50,439 nucleotides of DNA from Sphingomonadales bacterium (GCA_025351405.1 JANXVZ010000012.1:1-50439); one strand, 5' to 3'. Numbered from the stretch's first letter, positions 41,630-50,439 are shown. Made by a program: numbers and translations. The notes: generated from the letters alone by a model not told the origin.

Positions 41630-42397
41630 TCAGCGCTCGCCGACGACGTCCTTGAAACTCAACTGGCCGTCATACAGGGCGCGCACCACCAGTTCGGTGC
41701 GGCTCGACACGCCATAGCGCCGCTTGGCGCTTTCAAGATATTTGTGGACGGTGTCGGGCGACAGGCCGAGCAGCTGGCCGGCGACCCAGTTCGATTTGCC
41801 CTTGGCGGCGAGTACGACGCAATCGAGCTGGCGCTGCGTCAGTTTGGGCATCTTCGTGGCCTCGCCGTCGCCGTCCGGCCCGCCCGGCCGGCGGGATACC
41901 AGGCGGCGCGCCGCCTCGAAGGCAAAACACGCCAGATATTGCGCGGCAGGAAGCGAATCCGCCGGCAGCTCGCGGCCCTTGGTGGTGACAAAGCTGCATA
42001 GCCCGGATGCCTCGCCGGGTACATGGATCGGCACCGTATAACCTTGCGACAGCCCGACCTCGCGCGCATCGGCCATATAGGCCTTCTGGTGCTTCGACAT
42101 GGCGATCATTTCGGGAATCGCATCCCAGGAGAAGGGCGCCACCGATTTTTCGCACGCCACCAGCACCGGGTCGTGAACAAAGTAATCTGTGGCACCGAGC
42201 AGTTCGATCCAGGCTTCCGGATAGTCCGAAAGCTGGACGGGGCCGATGGCGAGCCTTGAACTCACCCGCTGCACCAGGGCGAAATAATCGAAATCGAAGC
42301 GCCGCGTCGCATCGCTGAGGGTGTCGGTAATCGTCGCAAGGCTGTCTGCATCGCGGACAGCCCGGACAAACTGCTGGACCTCCGCCAACTTGCTCAA
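41630..42397 (-). CDS. LuxR-family regulator with autoinducer-binding domain
   Basis: The 255-residue product has an N-terminal acyl-homoserine-lactone receptor-like domain with the usual aromatic/acidic ligand residues (FDFDYFALVQRV; YPEAWIELLGATDYFVHDPV; FSWDAI; GLSQGYTVPIHVPG) and a C-terminal LuxR HTH (LTQRQLDCVVLAAKGKSNWVAGQLLGLSPDTVHKYLESAKRRYG). I set the start at TTG 42397 with AGGGG eight bases before; an upstream frame exists but is poorly protein-like. No luxI-type synthase is in the window, so it is a solo or its partner is elsewhere. It is divergent from msrA. Confidence 0.82.
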   Translation of the reverse strand: MSKLAEVQQFVRAVRDADSLATITDTLSDATRRFDFDYFALVQRVSSRLAIGPVQLSDYPEAWIELLGATDYFVHDPVLVACEKSVAPFSWDAIPEMIAMSKHQKAYMADAREVGLSQGYTVPIHVPGEASGLCSFVTTKGRELPADSLPAAQYLACFAFEAARRLVSRRPGGPDGDGEATKMPKLTQRQLDCVVLAAKGKSNWVAGQLLGLSPDTVHKYLESAKRRYGVSSRTELVVRALYDGQLSFKDVVGER

Positions 42398-42531
42398 AAT
42401 CTTGCCCCTGAAAATGCGCCTGTGCACCAGCCATCTTGGTTGTCCAGCCTGCCGTGGCAAGGTGGCACTTTAAACACATCGACAAAACACTTACGTGACG
42501 CACCGTCGAGTATGTGACCAAAGAGGATAAA

Positions 42532-43086
42532 ATGGCAACCGAGATCGCGACTTTTGCCGGCGGCTGCTTCTGGTGCACCGAGGCTGTGTTCAACGAATTG
42601 CGTGGCGTCGAAAGCGTTGTTTCCGGCTATATCGGCGGGGAAACCGTCAACCCGAGCTATGAACAGGTGTGCTCGGGTCGGACCGGCCATGCCGAGGCCA
42701 TCCGGATCGCGTTCGATCCCGACGTCATTCCCTATGCCGACCTGCTCGATATCTTTTTCCACACCCATAATCCGACGACCCTCAATCGCCAGGGCGCCGA
42801 CAGCGGTACGCAATACCGGTCTGCGATCTTCCCGGCGTCTCCCGAGCAACGCGCCGCAGCCGAGGCGGCCATCGCGCGCAACCAGGCGGTGTGGGACGAC
42901 CCTATCGTCACCAGCATCGAGCCCGATTCGACCTGGTACCCGGCCGAAGCGTACCACCAGCGCTATTTCGAGCGTAACGGCACCGCCAACGGCTATTGCG
43001 CCGCCGTGGTGGCCCCCAAGCTTGCCAAGTTCCGCAAGGGCTATGCAGCACGGCTGAAGAGCGCGGTACAGCCGAGCGCGGCGTAG
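42532..43086 (+). CDS. msrA: Peptide-methionine (S)-S-oxide reductase
   Basis: The 184-residue product is a complete MsrA: active motif AGGCFWCTEAVF with catalytic Cys12, GYIGGETVNPSYEQVCSGRTGHAEAIRI, HNPTTLNRQGADSGTQYRSAIF and the late YHQRYF. It reduces methionine-S-sulfoxide using thioredoxin. ATG 42532 has AGAGGA upstream; an in-frame GTG six codons earlier is poorer. It is divergent from the LuxR gene and converges with the S9 peptidase. MsrB, for the other epimer, is encoded separately at 49894. Confidence 0.96.
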   Translation: MATEIATFAGGCFWCTEAVFNELRGVESVVSGYIGGETVNPSYEQVCSGRTGHAEAIRIAFDPDVIPYADLLDIFFHTHNPTTLNRQGADSGTQYRSAIFPASPEQRAAAEAAIARNQAVWDDPIVTSIEPDSTWYPAEAYHQRYFERNGTANGYCAAVVAPKLAKFRKGYAARLKSAVQPSAA

Positions 43087-43147
43087 CTTAGAGGCGCCGG
43101 ACCACGGTTTAGCAGAGGCGCACCGACACGCGGCGGGGCCGCTTCTT

Positions 43148-43183
43148 CCGGGCACATGGCCGTCGCCACGGCCGTGTGCCCGG
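43148..43183. terminator. 16-bp hairpin between msrA and the S9 peptidase gene
   Basis: CCGGGCACATGGCCGT and its near-exact complement (one wobble pair on the plus transcript) flank a CGCC loop, just before the convergent peptidase stop. Likely a shared bidirectional terminator, no T tract. Confidence 0.6.
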
Positions 43184-43186
43184 CGA

Positions 43187-45205
43187 TCATCTGACCAGAT
43201 ATTTGTTGTACCATTCGACGACCACCATGTTGGTCTGCAGCCATTGGCTGGGCCGCCCCATGCCGTGGCCGGCCTCGGGCAGGCGCACCATGCGCGTGTC
43301 GATCCCACGCACCTTCAGCGCCTGGTAATAGGCTTCGCTTTGGCCGATCGGCGTGCGCCAGTCGGCCTCGCCGTCGATGAGCAGGGTCGGTGTCTGCACT
43401 TTGCCGACGAGGCTCAGCGTCGACCGCCGCCAGTAATCCTCGTGGTTGTCCCACGGTGTCCCGGGCACCCAGTTCTTCAGCGTCAAGGCCTGGATGTCCG
43501 ATGTCAGTGCCTGCACCGTCCAGTCGGTCACCGGGCGCAGCGCCGCTGCGGCGCGAAAGCGGTTGGTGTTGCCGATGGCGTAGGTGGTCAACACTCCGCC
43601 GCCCGAACCGCCGCCGATGAACTGGTTGCGGGCATCGACATAGGGACGCTTGAGCATTTCATCGACACCGGACATCAGGTCGGACAGGTCGTCACCGGGG
43701 TAGGCCTTGTCGATGGCATTGGCGAATTTTTGGCCATAGCCGATCGAGCCGCGCGGGTTGGTGAACAGCACGATATAGCCGGCGGCGGCGTAGAGTTGGT
43801 GGGTGATGGAGAAATACGGGCCATAGTCGGTGTTGGGGCCGCCGTGGATCTCCAGTGCGATCGGGTATTTCTTCGCTGCATCGAAATTGGGCGGGTATTG
43901 CACCCAGCCTTCCACCGGCAGGCCATCCCTGGCGGATTTCCAGGCGACATGCTCCATCTTGCCGATGGTCTTGCCGGCGCGCCAATCGGCGTTGAAGTCG
44001 ATATGGGCGATTTCGCGGCCCGCCTTCTGGATGCCGAGGCCGGCCGGGCGATCGGCCTCCACGGTGGTATAGGCAAAGGTGCCGTTGCCTTCCGACCAGC
44101 TGCCGCCGGCAGAGGGCAGATACAGCCGGGTGCCGCCGATGGCGTTGACGACGACCCGCGGCTTGCCGCCATCGACGGGCACGAGGGCGACCCGCGTCAG
44201 GCCCGCGTCATTGTAAAAGGCATATAGCCCCTTGCCGTCCCTGGCCCATCGGGCGTCGATGATCGGACGGTCGAGCGCCCTCGTCAGGTTGCGCGCCGTG
44301 CCGCCCGCCAGCGGCATGATCCACAGATCCGGCTGGACGTAAAAGCTCGTCGCTGTCAGCGCGCCGATATAGGCGAGGGTGCGGCCATCGGGTGAGACCG
44401 CCGGCGAATCCTCGGTGCCATCGCTGCTGGTGACGCGCTGCGGCGCACCGCCTGCGGCCGCGATGCTGTAGAGATCGCTCTCGATCGGCAGCATTTCGGC
44501 GCCCGGCCGGGTTTGTGTCGAATAGACGATGCGCTTGCCATCCGGCGTCCAGTCGAGCCCGCCGCTGATCTGGTCGGTGTTGCCGCTGGTCAGTTGCACG
44601 GCGGTGCCGGTGTCGATCGGCACCACGAACAGTTGCGCTGCACCGGCGGGCAGATAGCCGGCGCCGTCGCCGCGATAGTGGAAAGCGTCGATGATCTTGG
44701 GTGCCGGAGCCCAGGTCGCGCCTTCGGGCTTTTCGAGCATCCCGGCGATCTTGACCGCAGGCGCTTCGACCTGCGCGACGAAGGCGATACGGCTGCTGTC
44801 CGGCGACCAGACGAACGCGACCGGTGCCATTTTGCCGGTGGTCAGCACTTTTCCCACCCCGGATGCGGCGTCCATCACCCAGAGTTGCGGCTTGCCCAGC
44901 CACGGCGCGACATAGGCGATGCGCTTGCCATCGGGCGACCAGTCGACACCGCCGGCCTTGGCTGCGGCGCCGATGAGCAGATGTTTTTCGACGGTCTTGC
45001 CGGTGATGGTGGCGAGCCAGATTTCGCCCTGGCGGGTATCGGTCTGGATGTCGAACGTGGCGCGGGTGAACAGCACGCGGCTGCCGTCGGGCGATACCTT
45101 GGGGTCGGTGACCATCGACAATCTGTAGAAATCGGCCGGTTCGAACGGCGTCGCGGCGAGGGTCGGCGCACTGGCGAGCAGCAGGGCGAGCAGGAACGGC
45201 TTCAT
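43187..45205 (-). CDS. S9 family prolyl oligopeptidase-type peptidase
   Basis: The 672-residue product has a signal peptide (MKPFLLALLLASAPTLA), a beta-propeller of repeated WD40-like PD40 units (KVSPDGSRVLFTR; DWSPDGKRIAYVA; VWSPDSSRIAFVA; DWTPDGKRIVYST; AVSPDGRTLAYIG) and a C-terminal alpha/beta-hydrolase with Ser in GGGSGGGVLT, Asp in LLIDGEADWRTPIG and His in LPEAGHGMGRPSQW. It should cleave short peptides in the periplasm. The serine box GGSGG differs from the more common GGSYGG. ATG 45205 gives the signal peptide; the upstream frame overlaps the divergent gene. Confidence 0.92.
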   Translation of the reverse strand: MKPFLLALLLASAPTLAATPFEPADFYRLSMVTDPKVSPDGSRVLFTRATFDIQTDTRQGEIWLATITGKTVEKHLLIGAAAKAGGVDWSPDGKRIAYVAPWLGKPQLWVMDAASGVGKVLTTGKMAPVAFVWSPDSSRIAFVAQVEAPAVKIAGMLEKPEGATWAPAPKIIDAFHYRGDGAGYLPAGAAQLFVVPIDTGTAVQLTSGNTDQISGGLDWTPDGKRIVYSTQTRPGAEMLPIESDLYSIAAAGGAPQRVTSSDGTEDSPAVSPDGRTLAYIGALTATSFYVQPDLWIMPLAGGTARNLTRALDRPIIDARWARDGKGLYAFYNDAGLTRVALVPVDGGKPRVVVNAIGGTRLYLPSAGGSWSEGNGTFAYTTVEADRPAGLGIQKAGREIAHIDFNADWRAGKTIGKMEHVAWKSARDGLPVEGWVQYPPNFDAAKKYPIALEIHGGPNTDYGPYFSITHQLYAAAGYIVLFTNPRGSIGYGQKFANAIDKAYPGDDLSDLMSGVDEMLKRPYVDARNQFIGGGSGGGVLTTYAIGNTNRFRAAAALRPVTDWTVQALTSDIQALTLKNWVPGTPWDNHEDYWRRSTLSLVGKVQTPTLLIDGEADWRTPIGQSEAYYQALKVRGIDTRMVRLPEAGHGMGRPSQWLQTNMVVVEWYNKYLVR

Positions 45206-45281
45206 CTGTTGGGCCTGTCGGTTGGGAATAATATTGCAACGCTTATTCCCGGTCGCGGCGCCGAAGGCTAGTGTGCCTCGC

Positions 45282-46454
45282 ATGACCACCGATTTTGACC
45301 AATGGCGCGCCCGCTCCCCCTTTTATGACGAAAGCCACGAAGCCGTCGCGCAAAGCGTCAGGCGGTTCATGGCGCAGGAGGTGCTGCCCAATATCGACCG
45401 GTGGGAGGCAGAAGGCGAGCTGCCCCGCGCCCTGCACAAGAAGGCCGCCGCCGCCGGTATTCTTGGCCTCAACTACCCCGAGGAATTCGGCGGGCATAGC
45501 GATGGCTTCGACATCTTCCATTCGTTGACCCAGTCTGAAGAGATGGCGGCTGCCGGGGCGGGCGGACTTGGTGCATCGCTGATGACACACGGCATCGGCC
45601 TGCCGCCGATCCTCGCGCTCGGCTCCGAAGACATGAAGCGGCGGATCGCGCCCGAAGTGCTGAGCGGCGACAAGATCATCGGGCTCGCCATTACCGAACC
45701 TTCGGGCGGCAGCGATGTTGCACAACTGCGCACCAAGGCCGTGCTGACCGGCAACAAATACATCGTCAACGGCAGCAAGATGTTCATCACGTCGGGGATG
45801 CGCGCCGACTATCTGACCGTCGCGGTGCGCACCGGCGGCGCAGGCATGGGCGGCATCTCGCTGATGCTCATCGAAACCGATCGCCCCGGCGTGTCGCGCA
45901 CCCGGCTCGACAAGATGGGCTGGCGCTGTTCCGATACCGCCGCCATCCATTTCGACAATGTCGAGGTGCCGCCGGAAAATCTCATAGGCCCGGAGAATGG
46001 CGGCTTTGCCGGCATCATGCGCAATTTCAACGGCGAGCGCCTCGGCATGGCGCATGGCTGCTGCGCGATGGCGCGGGTGGCGCTGGCCGAAGCGGTCGGC
46101 TGGGCGACGACCCGCGAGACCTTCGGCAAGCGGCTGGCGCAGCACCAGTCTATCCGCATCAAGCTGGCCGATTGTGCCCGGCAAATCGCCGCGACACAGG
46201 CCTGGGTGGACCTGTGCGCGTGGCAGATGAAGACCGGCAAGGGCCTGCCGGCGGATTTCGCCATGCTGAAAGTCCAGGCGACGCGGATGCTCGAGCATGT
46301 CGCGCGCGAAGCGGCGCAGGTGCTCGGCGGCGCCAGCTACATCACCGGGTCGAAGGTGGAGCGCATCTATCGCGAGGTGCGGGTCAACGCCATCGGCGGC
46401 GGCAGCGAAGAAATCATGCTCGATCTCGCCGGCCGGCAATTAGGCTACACCTAA
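45282..46454 (+). CDS. Acyl-CoA dehydrogenase
   Basis: The 390-residue product is a full acyl-CoA dehydrogenase: N-terminal helices (ESHEAVAQSVRRFMAQEVLPNIDRW), LNYPEEFGGHSDG, the FAD-binding IIGLAITEPSGGSDVAQLRTKAV, and the C-terminal four-helix bundle with QVLGGASYI and VRVNAIGGGSEEIMLDL. The catalytic Glu near the end (GGGSEEIM) is present. It oxidises acyl-CoA esters with FAD and passes electrons to ETF; chain length is not deducible. The start at 45282 (MTTDFDQW) lies 76 bp from the divergent peptidase start. Confidence 0.93.
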   Translation: MTTDFDQWRARSPFYDESHEAVAQSVRRFMAQEVLPNIDRWEAEGELPRALHKKAAAAGILGLNYPEEFGGHSDGFDIFHSLTQSEEMAAAGAGGLGASLMTHGIGLPPILALGSEDMKRRIAPEVLSGDKIIGLAITEPSGGSDVAQLRTKAVLTGNKYIVNGSKMFITSGMRADYLTVAVRTGGAGMGGISLMLIETDRPGVSRTRLDKMGWRCSDTAAIHFDNVEVPPENLIGPENGGFAGIMRNFNGERLGMAHGCCAMARVALAEAVGWATTRETFGKRLAQHQSIRIKLADCARQIAATQAWVDLCAWQMKTGKGLPADFAMLKVQATRMLEHVAREAAQVLGGASYITGSKVERIYREVRVNAIGGGSEEIMLDLAGRQLGYT

Positions 46455-46645
46455 GCGCCTCGCCCTTCACGAAAAATATGCGTTGAAAGTACGGGCCTGG
46501 AACGCATCCGTAACCAAACCGAAACTATCATTTGCTAATCGCAATACATCCCTCGGGTCGCTGCCGGCAATGACCGGTTATCCCGTCGGCCGCAGTCAGC
46601 CGCGAAGCGGCGTCGGCGTCCGGCCTTCCCCGAGGAGATGACTTC

Positions 46646-48118
46646 GTGACAGCTGCTTCCCCAATCCTGCGTTTCTGGGTCGACATGGCGACCGAGTGTG
46701 TGCGCCGTGACCACACACCGATCGATAGCGCCGGCGACCAGCGTGGACCCTTTCTGACCGCGCGTGCACTCGGCATGGCGATGGCGGCCCTCCACGATGC
46801 GAAGGCGATCGCCGAGGGCCGCCCCGGACTGCTCGACCCGGCGCCGGCCGTGCCGCCCGGCCTTGCCGGAGCCAGCCCCGATCTTGCCGCCGCCGCTGCC
46901 TGCCACCAGCTGCTTTTGAAGCGCTATCCCAAACAGGCGCCCTTCCTGTCGCCGGCATGGATCCGCTGGCTTGGGCTGTACAACCCCGCGGGCAGCGGCG
47001 GCGCGTCCGAACCCGCCGGTCGCGCCTTTGGCGATGCCGTCCATGCGCTTGGTGGCAATGATCCAACCTTTGCCGCTGCCGGGATGTTCCCGCCGCCGCC
47101 GATTCCGCCATATGTCCACGCGCCGCCGCCCAACCAGCCGACGCAGGGCTATTCGGGCGGGTTGTGGGGCAATGCCAACCGGCTGGCGAGCGTCGCGGTG
47201 ACCGGATTTCCGGGGCCGCCGGGGCGCATTTCAGGTGCCGTCGTCAACCCGACGGCGCATTTTGTGGCCGATTTCGACAAGGTCAAGGTCAAGGGCGTCA
47301 ACCTCGGCAGCACCCGCACCGCCGATGAGGAAGTCATGGGCATCTTCTGGGGTTACGATGGCCCGCCCGAGCTCGGCACGCCGCCGCGGCTCTACATGCA
47401 GGTGGTGCTGACCGCGCTCGACGCCATCGAACTCGACAAGGTCGAACGGCTTTCGGTCAACGACGAGCTCGCCGTCATCGCCGGGGCGGCGCTCGCCATG
47501 GCCGACGCCGGCATCGAAGCCTGGCACTATAAATATGCGCCGACCCATATGATGTGGCGGCCGGTTGTGGGCATCCAGAACGCCCAGGCCGGCAACGGCG
47601 TCGCCATCCCCGGCTGGCTGCCGCTTGGCCGGCCGGATACCAACGGCACCGGGCTGTGGCTGACTCCGGATTTCCCGGCCTATCCCTCGGGCCATGCCAC
47701 CTTCGGCGCGGCGGCGTTCGGGGTCCTCCGGATGTTCCTCGTGGAAAAGGGTGTGACCGCCTTTCGCAAGAACGGCGATGACACCTTCGATTTCGACTTC
47801 GTGTCGGACGAGTACAACGGCCGCAACACCGATGCGCGGACCGGCCGGGCGCGCGACCGGATCACCCGCGGCTTCACCAGCCTGTGGTCTGCCATCCTCG
47901 AAAATTCGGTCAGCCGGGTGTTCCTCGGCGTGCACTGGCAGTTCGACGGACTGACGCAGCGCAACAGTGCGGGCACCGATGACGAGTTCGCCGCGGTGTT
48001 GCCGATGCCCGACAAGCTCGGCCATACCGGCGGCGTCTGGCTCGGCTCCCAGGTTGCCAAGCAGGTGGCGGCAAAACTGGGTGTCAGCGCAACGACGATT
48101 GCCGCGTCAAAAGCCTGA
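46646..48118 (+). CDS. Vanadium-dependent haloperoxidase-like protein (PAP2 superfamily)
   Basis: The 490-residue product carries the vanadate/phosphate pocket motifs of the vanadium haloperoxidase/acid phosphatase fold: K-Y-A-P-T-H-M-M-W-R near 296-306, AYPSGHATFGAAAFG (Ser348, His350) and SRVFLGVHWQFDG (Arg424, His430). These enzymes use peroxide to oxidise halides; PAP2 phosphatases share the same pocket. It lacks an obvious signal peptide and has a Pro-rich insert (FPPPPIPPYVHAPPPNQP). GTG start with GAGGAG upstream. Substrate, metal and activity are not established, and it could be a phosphatase. It is monocistronic, ending in a hairpin. Confidence 0.85.
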   Translation: MTAASPILRFWVDMATECVRRDHTPIDSAGDQRGPFLTARALGMAMAALHDAKAIAEGRPGLLDPAPAVPPGLAGASPDLAAAAACHQLLLKRYPKQAPFLSPAWIRWLGLYNPAGSGGASEPAGRAFGDAVHALGGNDPTFAAAGMFPPPPIPPYVHAPPPNQPTQGYSGGLWGNANRLASVAVTGFPGPPGRISGAVVNPTAHFVADFDKVKVKGVNLGSTRTADEEVMGIFWGYDGPPELGTPPRLYMQVVLTALDAIELDKVERLSVNDELAVIAGAALAMADAGIEAWHYKYAPTHMMWRPVVGIQNAQAGNGVAIPGWLPLGRPDTNGTGLWLTPDFPAYPSGHATFGAAAFGVLRMFLVEKGVTAFRKNGDDTFDFDFVSDEYNGRNTDARTGRARDRITRGFTSLWSAILENSVSRVFLGVHWQFDGLTQRNSAGTDDEFAAVLPMPDKLGHTGGVWLGSQVAKQVAAKLGVSATTIAASKA

Positions 48119-48126
48119 TCTAACCG

Positions 48127-48156
48127 GCGGGAGGGGCGGCTAAGCGCCTCTCCCGC
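48127..48156 (+). terminator. Hairpin after the haloperoxidase-like gene
   Basis: A 12-bp stem (GCGGGAGGGGCG with its complement, one wobble pair) around a six-base loop lies 8 bases after the stop. No T tract follows, so it may terminate with Rho or only protect the 3' end. Confidence 0.5.
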
Positions 48157-48202
48157 ACGGTTGCCCCTCCCGTTGCGGCAATGCGCCTGCTAGGGAGGCG
48201 CG

Positions 48203-49360
48203 ATGTTGGCCCGCCGCTTCCTCTGGATCATCGCGATCCTGATCATGATCGTCATCGCGGCGGCGTTCGCCTATTCGCTGTTCGGCGAAAGGCTGATCAC
48301 CGCGGCGATGGTGCCGAGCGCCGAATTCAAGGCGCCCCCGGCAAAGGATGCACCCGATTACAGCCAGTTGGCAGCCTGGGCGGCGCATCCGGCCAAACCG
48401 CGGGACGCGGCGCACTGGACACCCGCCGGCTACACGGCGCCGCCAAGGCCCGGCGTGTCGGTATTCTATGTGCTGCCGACGAGCATCTTCGACCGCACGC
48501 GCTGGAATGCGGCGATGGACGATGCGAAGGTCGGCCAGACCATGGACCTGTTCTTGCAATCGCAGGCCAGCGTCTTCAACGGCGTCGCCGAAATCTGGGC
48601 ACCGCGCTATCGCCAGGCGACCTTCGGCGCGTTCCTTACCGACAAGCCCGAAGCGAAGCAGGCGCTCGATCTCGCCTATCGTGACGTGCTTGCAGCATTC
48701 GACGCGTTCATCGCAGCGCAACCGGCGGGCCGGCCGATCATCCTTGCCGGGCATAGCCAGGGTTCGCTGTTGCTGATGCGCCTGCTCAAGGACCGTGTCG
48801 CCGGCACCGGGATCGCCGCGCGCATCGTCGCCGTCTACATTCCTGGCTGGCCGATCTCGGTCAGCGCCGACCTGCCGGCGCTCGGCCTGCCGGCGTGCAG
48901 CACGCCCGATCAGAACGGCTGTATCCTGTCGTGGCAAAGCTATGCCCGCCCGGCCGATTATGGCGCGATCCGGGCGCGTTTCGATGCGGGTACCGGCCTA
49001 ACCGGCGCCCGCCGTCTCGGCACCGGTATCCTGTGCGTCAACCCGATGACAGGGATGGCCAGCGACGAAAAAGTACCGGCAAAGGCCAATTTGGGCTCGC
49101 TGGTGCCCAATGCCGATTTCAGCGGTGGCAGCCTGGTGCCGCATGGCATCGGGGCGCAATGCCTGCCCGCCGGCATCCTCGACATCGGCGAGCCACCGAA
49201 TGGCTTTGGCAGCTATGTCCTCCCCGGCAACAACTACCATGTTTATGATTATCCGCTGTTCTGGGCGAATCTGCGCGCCGATGTCGAACGTCGGGTCGAT
49301 GGTTATGCCGCACCGGTCGCGCCGGCGCGAAAGCCGGTCAAGCACATGGCCGCGGCGTGA
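48203..49360 (+). CDS. DUF3089 alpha/beta-hydrolase-like protein, membrane-anchored
   Basis: The 385-residue product has an N-terminal hydrophobic anchor ([27 protein letters not shown]) and then a DUF3089 domain: [30 protein letters not shown], and the nucleophile elbow [12 protein letters not shown]. Several Cys residues (in [15 protein letters not shown] and AQC) may be disulfide-bonded, in line with a periplasmic location. The family is lipase-like but uncharacterised. AGGGAGG precedes the ATG. ruvX follows after 10 bp. Confidence 0.88.
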   Translation: MLARRFLWIIAILIMIVIAAAFAYSLFGERLITAAMVPSAEFKAPPAKDAPDYSQLAAWAAHPAKPRDAAHWTPAGYTAPPRPGVSVFYVLPTSIFDRTRWNAAMDDAKVGQTMDLFLQSQASVFNGVAEIWAPRYRQATFGAFLTDKPEAKQALDLAYRDVLAAFDAFIAAQPAGRPIILAGHSQGSLLLMRLLKDRVAGTGIAARIVAVYIPGWPISVSADLPALGLPACSTPDQNGCILSWQSYARPADYGAIRARFDAGTGLTGARRLGTGILCVNPMTGMASDEKVPAKANLGSLVPNADFSGGSLVPHGIGAQCLPAGILDIGEPPNGFGSYVLPGNNYHVYDYPLFWANLRADVERRVDGYAAPVAPARKPVKHMAAA

Positions 49361-49370
49361 TCGGCACGCC

Positions 49371-49871
49371 GTGATCACCACCGACGTGGCGGAATTCGCC
49401 GCGGCCCTGCCCGATGCCGGGCGGCTGGCCGGGCTCGACGCGGGGACAAAGACCATCGGGCTGGCAACCTGCGACGCCGGCTGGAGCTTCGCCGCGCCGC
49501 ACTCCACGATCGCGCGCGGCAAATTCGGTGCCGATCTCGAAAAACTGCGGGCGTTCATCAAGGCCGAGCGAATTACCGGGCTGGTGCTCGGGCTGCCGCT
49601 GAGCATGGACGGGAGCGACAGCCCGCGCACCCAATCGGTGCGCGCGCTGTCACGCAACCTGGCACCGCTGGGGCTGCCGCTGCTGCTGTGGGATGAACGC
49701 TGGAGCACCCAGGCCGTCGAACGCGCCATGATCGCCGAGGATTTGAGCCGGGCGCGGCGGGCGGAGCGGGTCGACCGGCTGGCGGCGGCGTACATACTGC
49801 AGGGCGCGATTGACGCACTGACGCGGCCGCAGTTGCCAAATCGCGGCGAAACCCCAATCTCGGGGACGTAA
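49371..49871 (+). CDS. ruvX: Putative Holliday junction resolvase RuvX (YqgF)
   Basis: The 166-residue product matches RuvX/YqgF: first acidic motif [38 protein letters not shown] and the last metal motif [17 protein letters not shown], and [13 protein letters not shown] at the end. It is an RNase H-fold nuclease proposed to resolve recombination intermediates and shown in E. coli to act in 16S rRNA 5'-end processing. The GTG at 49371 is ten bases after the preceding stop; the ribosome site is weak. Confidence 0.93.
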   Translation: MITTDVAEFAAALPDAGRLAGLDAGTKTIGLATCDAGWSFAAPHSTIARGKFGADLEKLRAFIKAERITGLVLGLPLSMDGSDSPRTQSVRALSRNLAPLGLPLLLWDERWSTQAVERAMIAEDLSRARRAERVDRLAAAYILQGAIDALTRPQLPNRGETPISGT

Positions 49872-49893
49872 AACGATACGTGGAACCAATGCC

Positions 49894-50253
49894 ATGCCCG
49901 AATTGACCCCCGACCAGCACGCCGTTTTGCGCGAGCACGCCACCGAACGCCCGTTTTCGTCGCCGTTGAACGATGAAAAGCGCGCCGGCGCCTTTCATTG
50001 CGCCGGCTGCGGTGCGGTCGTCTACAAATCCGATACCAAATACAACAGCGGCTCGGGTTGGCCCAGCTTCTGGGCGCCGGTCGAAGGCGCCGTGGGGGTC
50101 ACGCGCGATACGAGCGCCGGCATGGTCCGCACCGAAGTCCATTGTGCCGCTTGCGAGGGTCACCTCGGCCATGTGTTCCCGGATGGTCCACGGCCGACGG
50201 GGCAGCGCCACTGCATCAACGGCCTCGCACTGGCGTTCGAGCCGGAGGAATAA
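49894..50253 (+). CDS. msrB: Peptide-methionine (R)-S-oxide reductase
   Basis: The 119-residue product is a complete MsrB: ERPFSSPLNDEKRAGAFHCAGCG, SGSGWPSFWAPV, EVHCAACEGHLGHVFPDGP and the catalytic Cys107 in RHCINGLAL. The CxxC pairs at 36/39 and 84/87 bind structural zinc. It reduces methionine-R-sulfoxide with thioredoxin. GGAA before the ATG is a modest ribosome site. It is 22 bp after ruvX, likely the same operon. Together with msrA at 42532 it covers both sulfoxide epimers. Confidence 0.96.
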   Translation: MPELTPDQHAVLREHATERPFSSPLNDEKRAGAFHCAGCGAVVYKSDTKYNSGSGWPSFWAPVEGAVGVTRDTSAGMVRTEVHCAACEGHLGHVFPDGPRPTGQRHCINGLALAFEPEE

Positions 50254-50353
50254 GCAACAGGATTGCGCTGGACGGCCGGGCTGGCGAACCAGGTTTGCCC
50301 GGTAAGGCGAAGGCACGGTTGCACTCTGTCCACACCTCCGCCACCGTACCGGC

Positions 50354-50439
50354 ATGATCCTGCTCCTCACCGCCCTCATTGCCGCCGCATCGCCTTCGGA
50401 GATTGCCGCCAGCGCTCCTGCCACGGCCTGGCGCACCAT
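50354..50439 (+). CDS. Start of an exported protein, possibly a peptidylprolyl isomerase (cut by window edge)
   Basis: An open frame from ATG 50354 to the window end begins MILLLTALIAAASPSEIAASAPATAWRT, a short signal-like leader and the Ala-rich S-A-P-A-T-A-W-R that often precedes cyclophilin-type domains in sphingomonads. Only 28 residues are visible, so both function and start are tentative. Confidence 0.4.
   Translation, partial: MILLLTALIAAASPSEIAASAPATAWRT

Overview
The window is a GC-rich chromosomal segment of an alphaproteobacterium, most likely from the Sphingomonadales. The basis is a PEP-CTERM protein ending in the PEPATWAMLIAGFG-type anchor usual in sphingomonads, a cysteine-poor alphaproteobacterial DksA, a DUF1465 (RcdA-like) protein, a TorF-type porin beside glnBA, TamA/TamB, and PhaR/PhaC/thiolase together. 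The genus is inference. Nearly all genes look like core or lineage-typical chromosomal genes. The only stretch that looks foreign is the first few hundred bases, which is AT-richer and holds a truncated gene end and an orphan ParD-like antitoxin.

Layout. 0-4.3 kb: partial gene, ParD-like gene, a shortened methyltransferase, and a polyhydroxyalkanoate cluster (thiolase and PhaC on minus, PhaR divergent, with start codons sharing CATG). 4.6-9.9 kb: dksA, two divergent YdcH/DUF465 genes, a TPR protein, Hsp20, DUF1465, a VOC protein, a PEP-CTERM protein and an XRE/DUF6456 divergon. 9.9-18.3 kb: Cu-Zn superoxide dismutase, a four-copy 34-bp repeat that runs into the 3' end of tRNA-His, an amino-acid dehydrogenase, tamB and tamA. 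18.3-24.7 kb: a small membrane protein, an S24 repressor divergent from two small conserved genes, and an RND efflux operon. 24.7-35.1 kb: SRPBCC and PhnB-like VOC genes, metZ-apaG-lysR, an ABC-F ATPase, a giant DUF2339 membrane protein and parE. 35.1-38.6 kb: a nitrogen-related block with a candidate small RNA, a TorF porin, glnA and glnB, the last with a near-consensus sigma-54 promoter. 38.6-50.4 kb: SDR and MFS genes, a LuxR-type AHL-receptor-like regulator without a neighbouring luxI, msrA, an S9 peptidase, an acyl-CoA dehydrogenase, a vanadium-type haloperoxidase, a DUF3089 protein, ruvX, msrB and the start of a further exported protein.

How the genes fit together. Three themes recur: carbon storage (phaA, phaC, phaR), nitrogen control (glnB, glnA, sigma-54 site, TorF porin) and handling of oxidative or envelope damage (SodC, MsrA, MsrB, Hsp20, TamAB, RND pump). 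The most unusual non-coding signals are (1) a duplicated TGCA-palindrome plus GGCCAAT element before both a short terminated transcript and the porin gene, (2) the tRNA-His-linked 34-bp repeats, and (3) an 8-bp-arm inverted repeat abutting the Shine-Dalgarno of the DUF6456 gene. No CRISPR array, complete insertion sequence, prophage or unambiguous defence system was seen.
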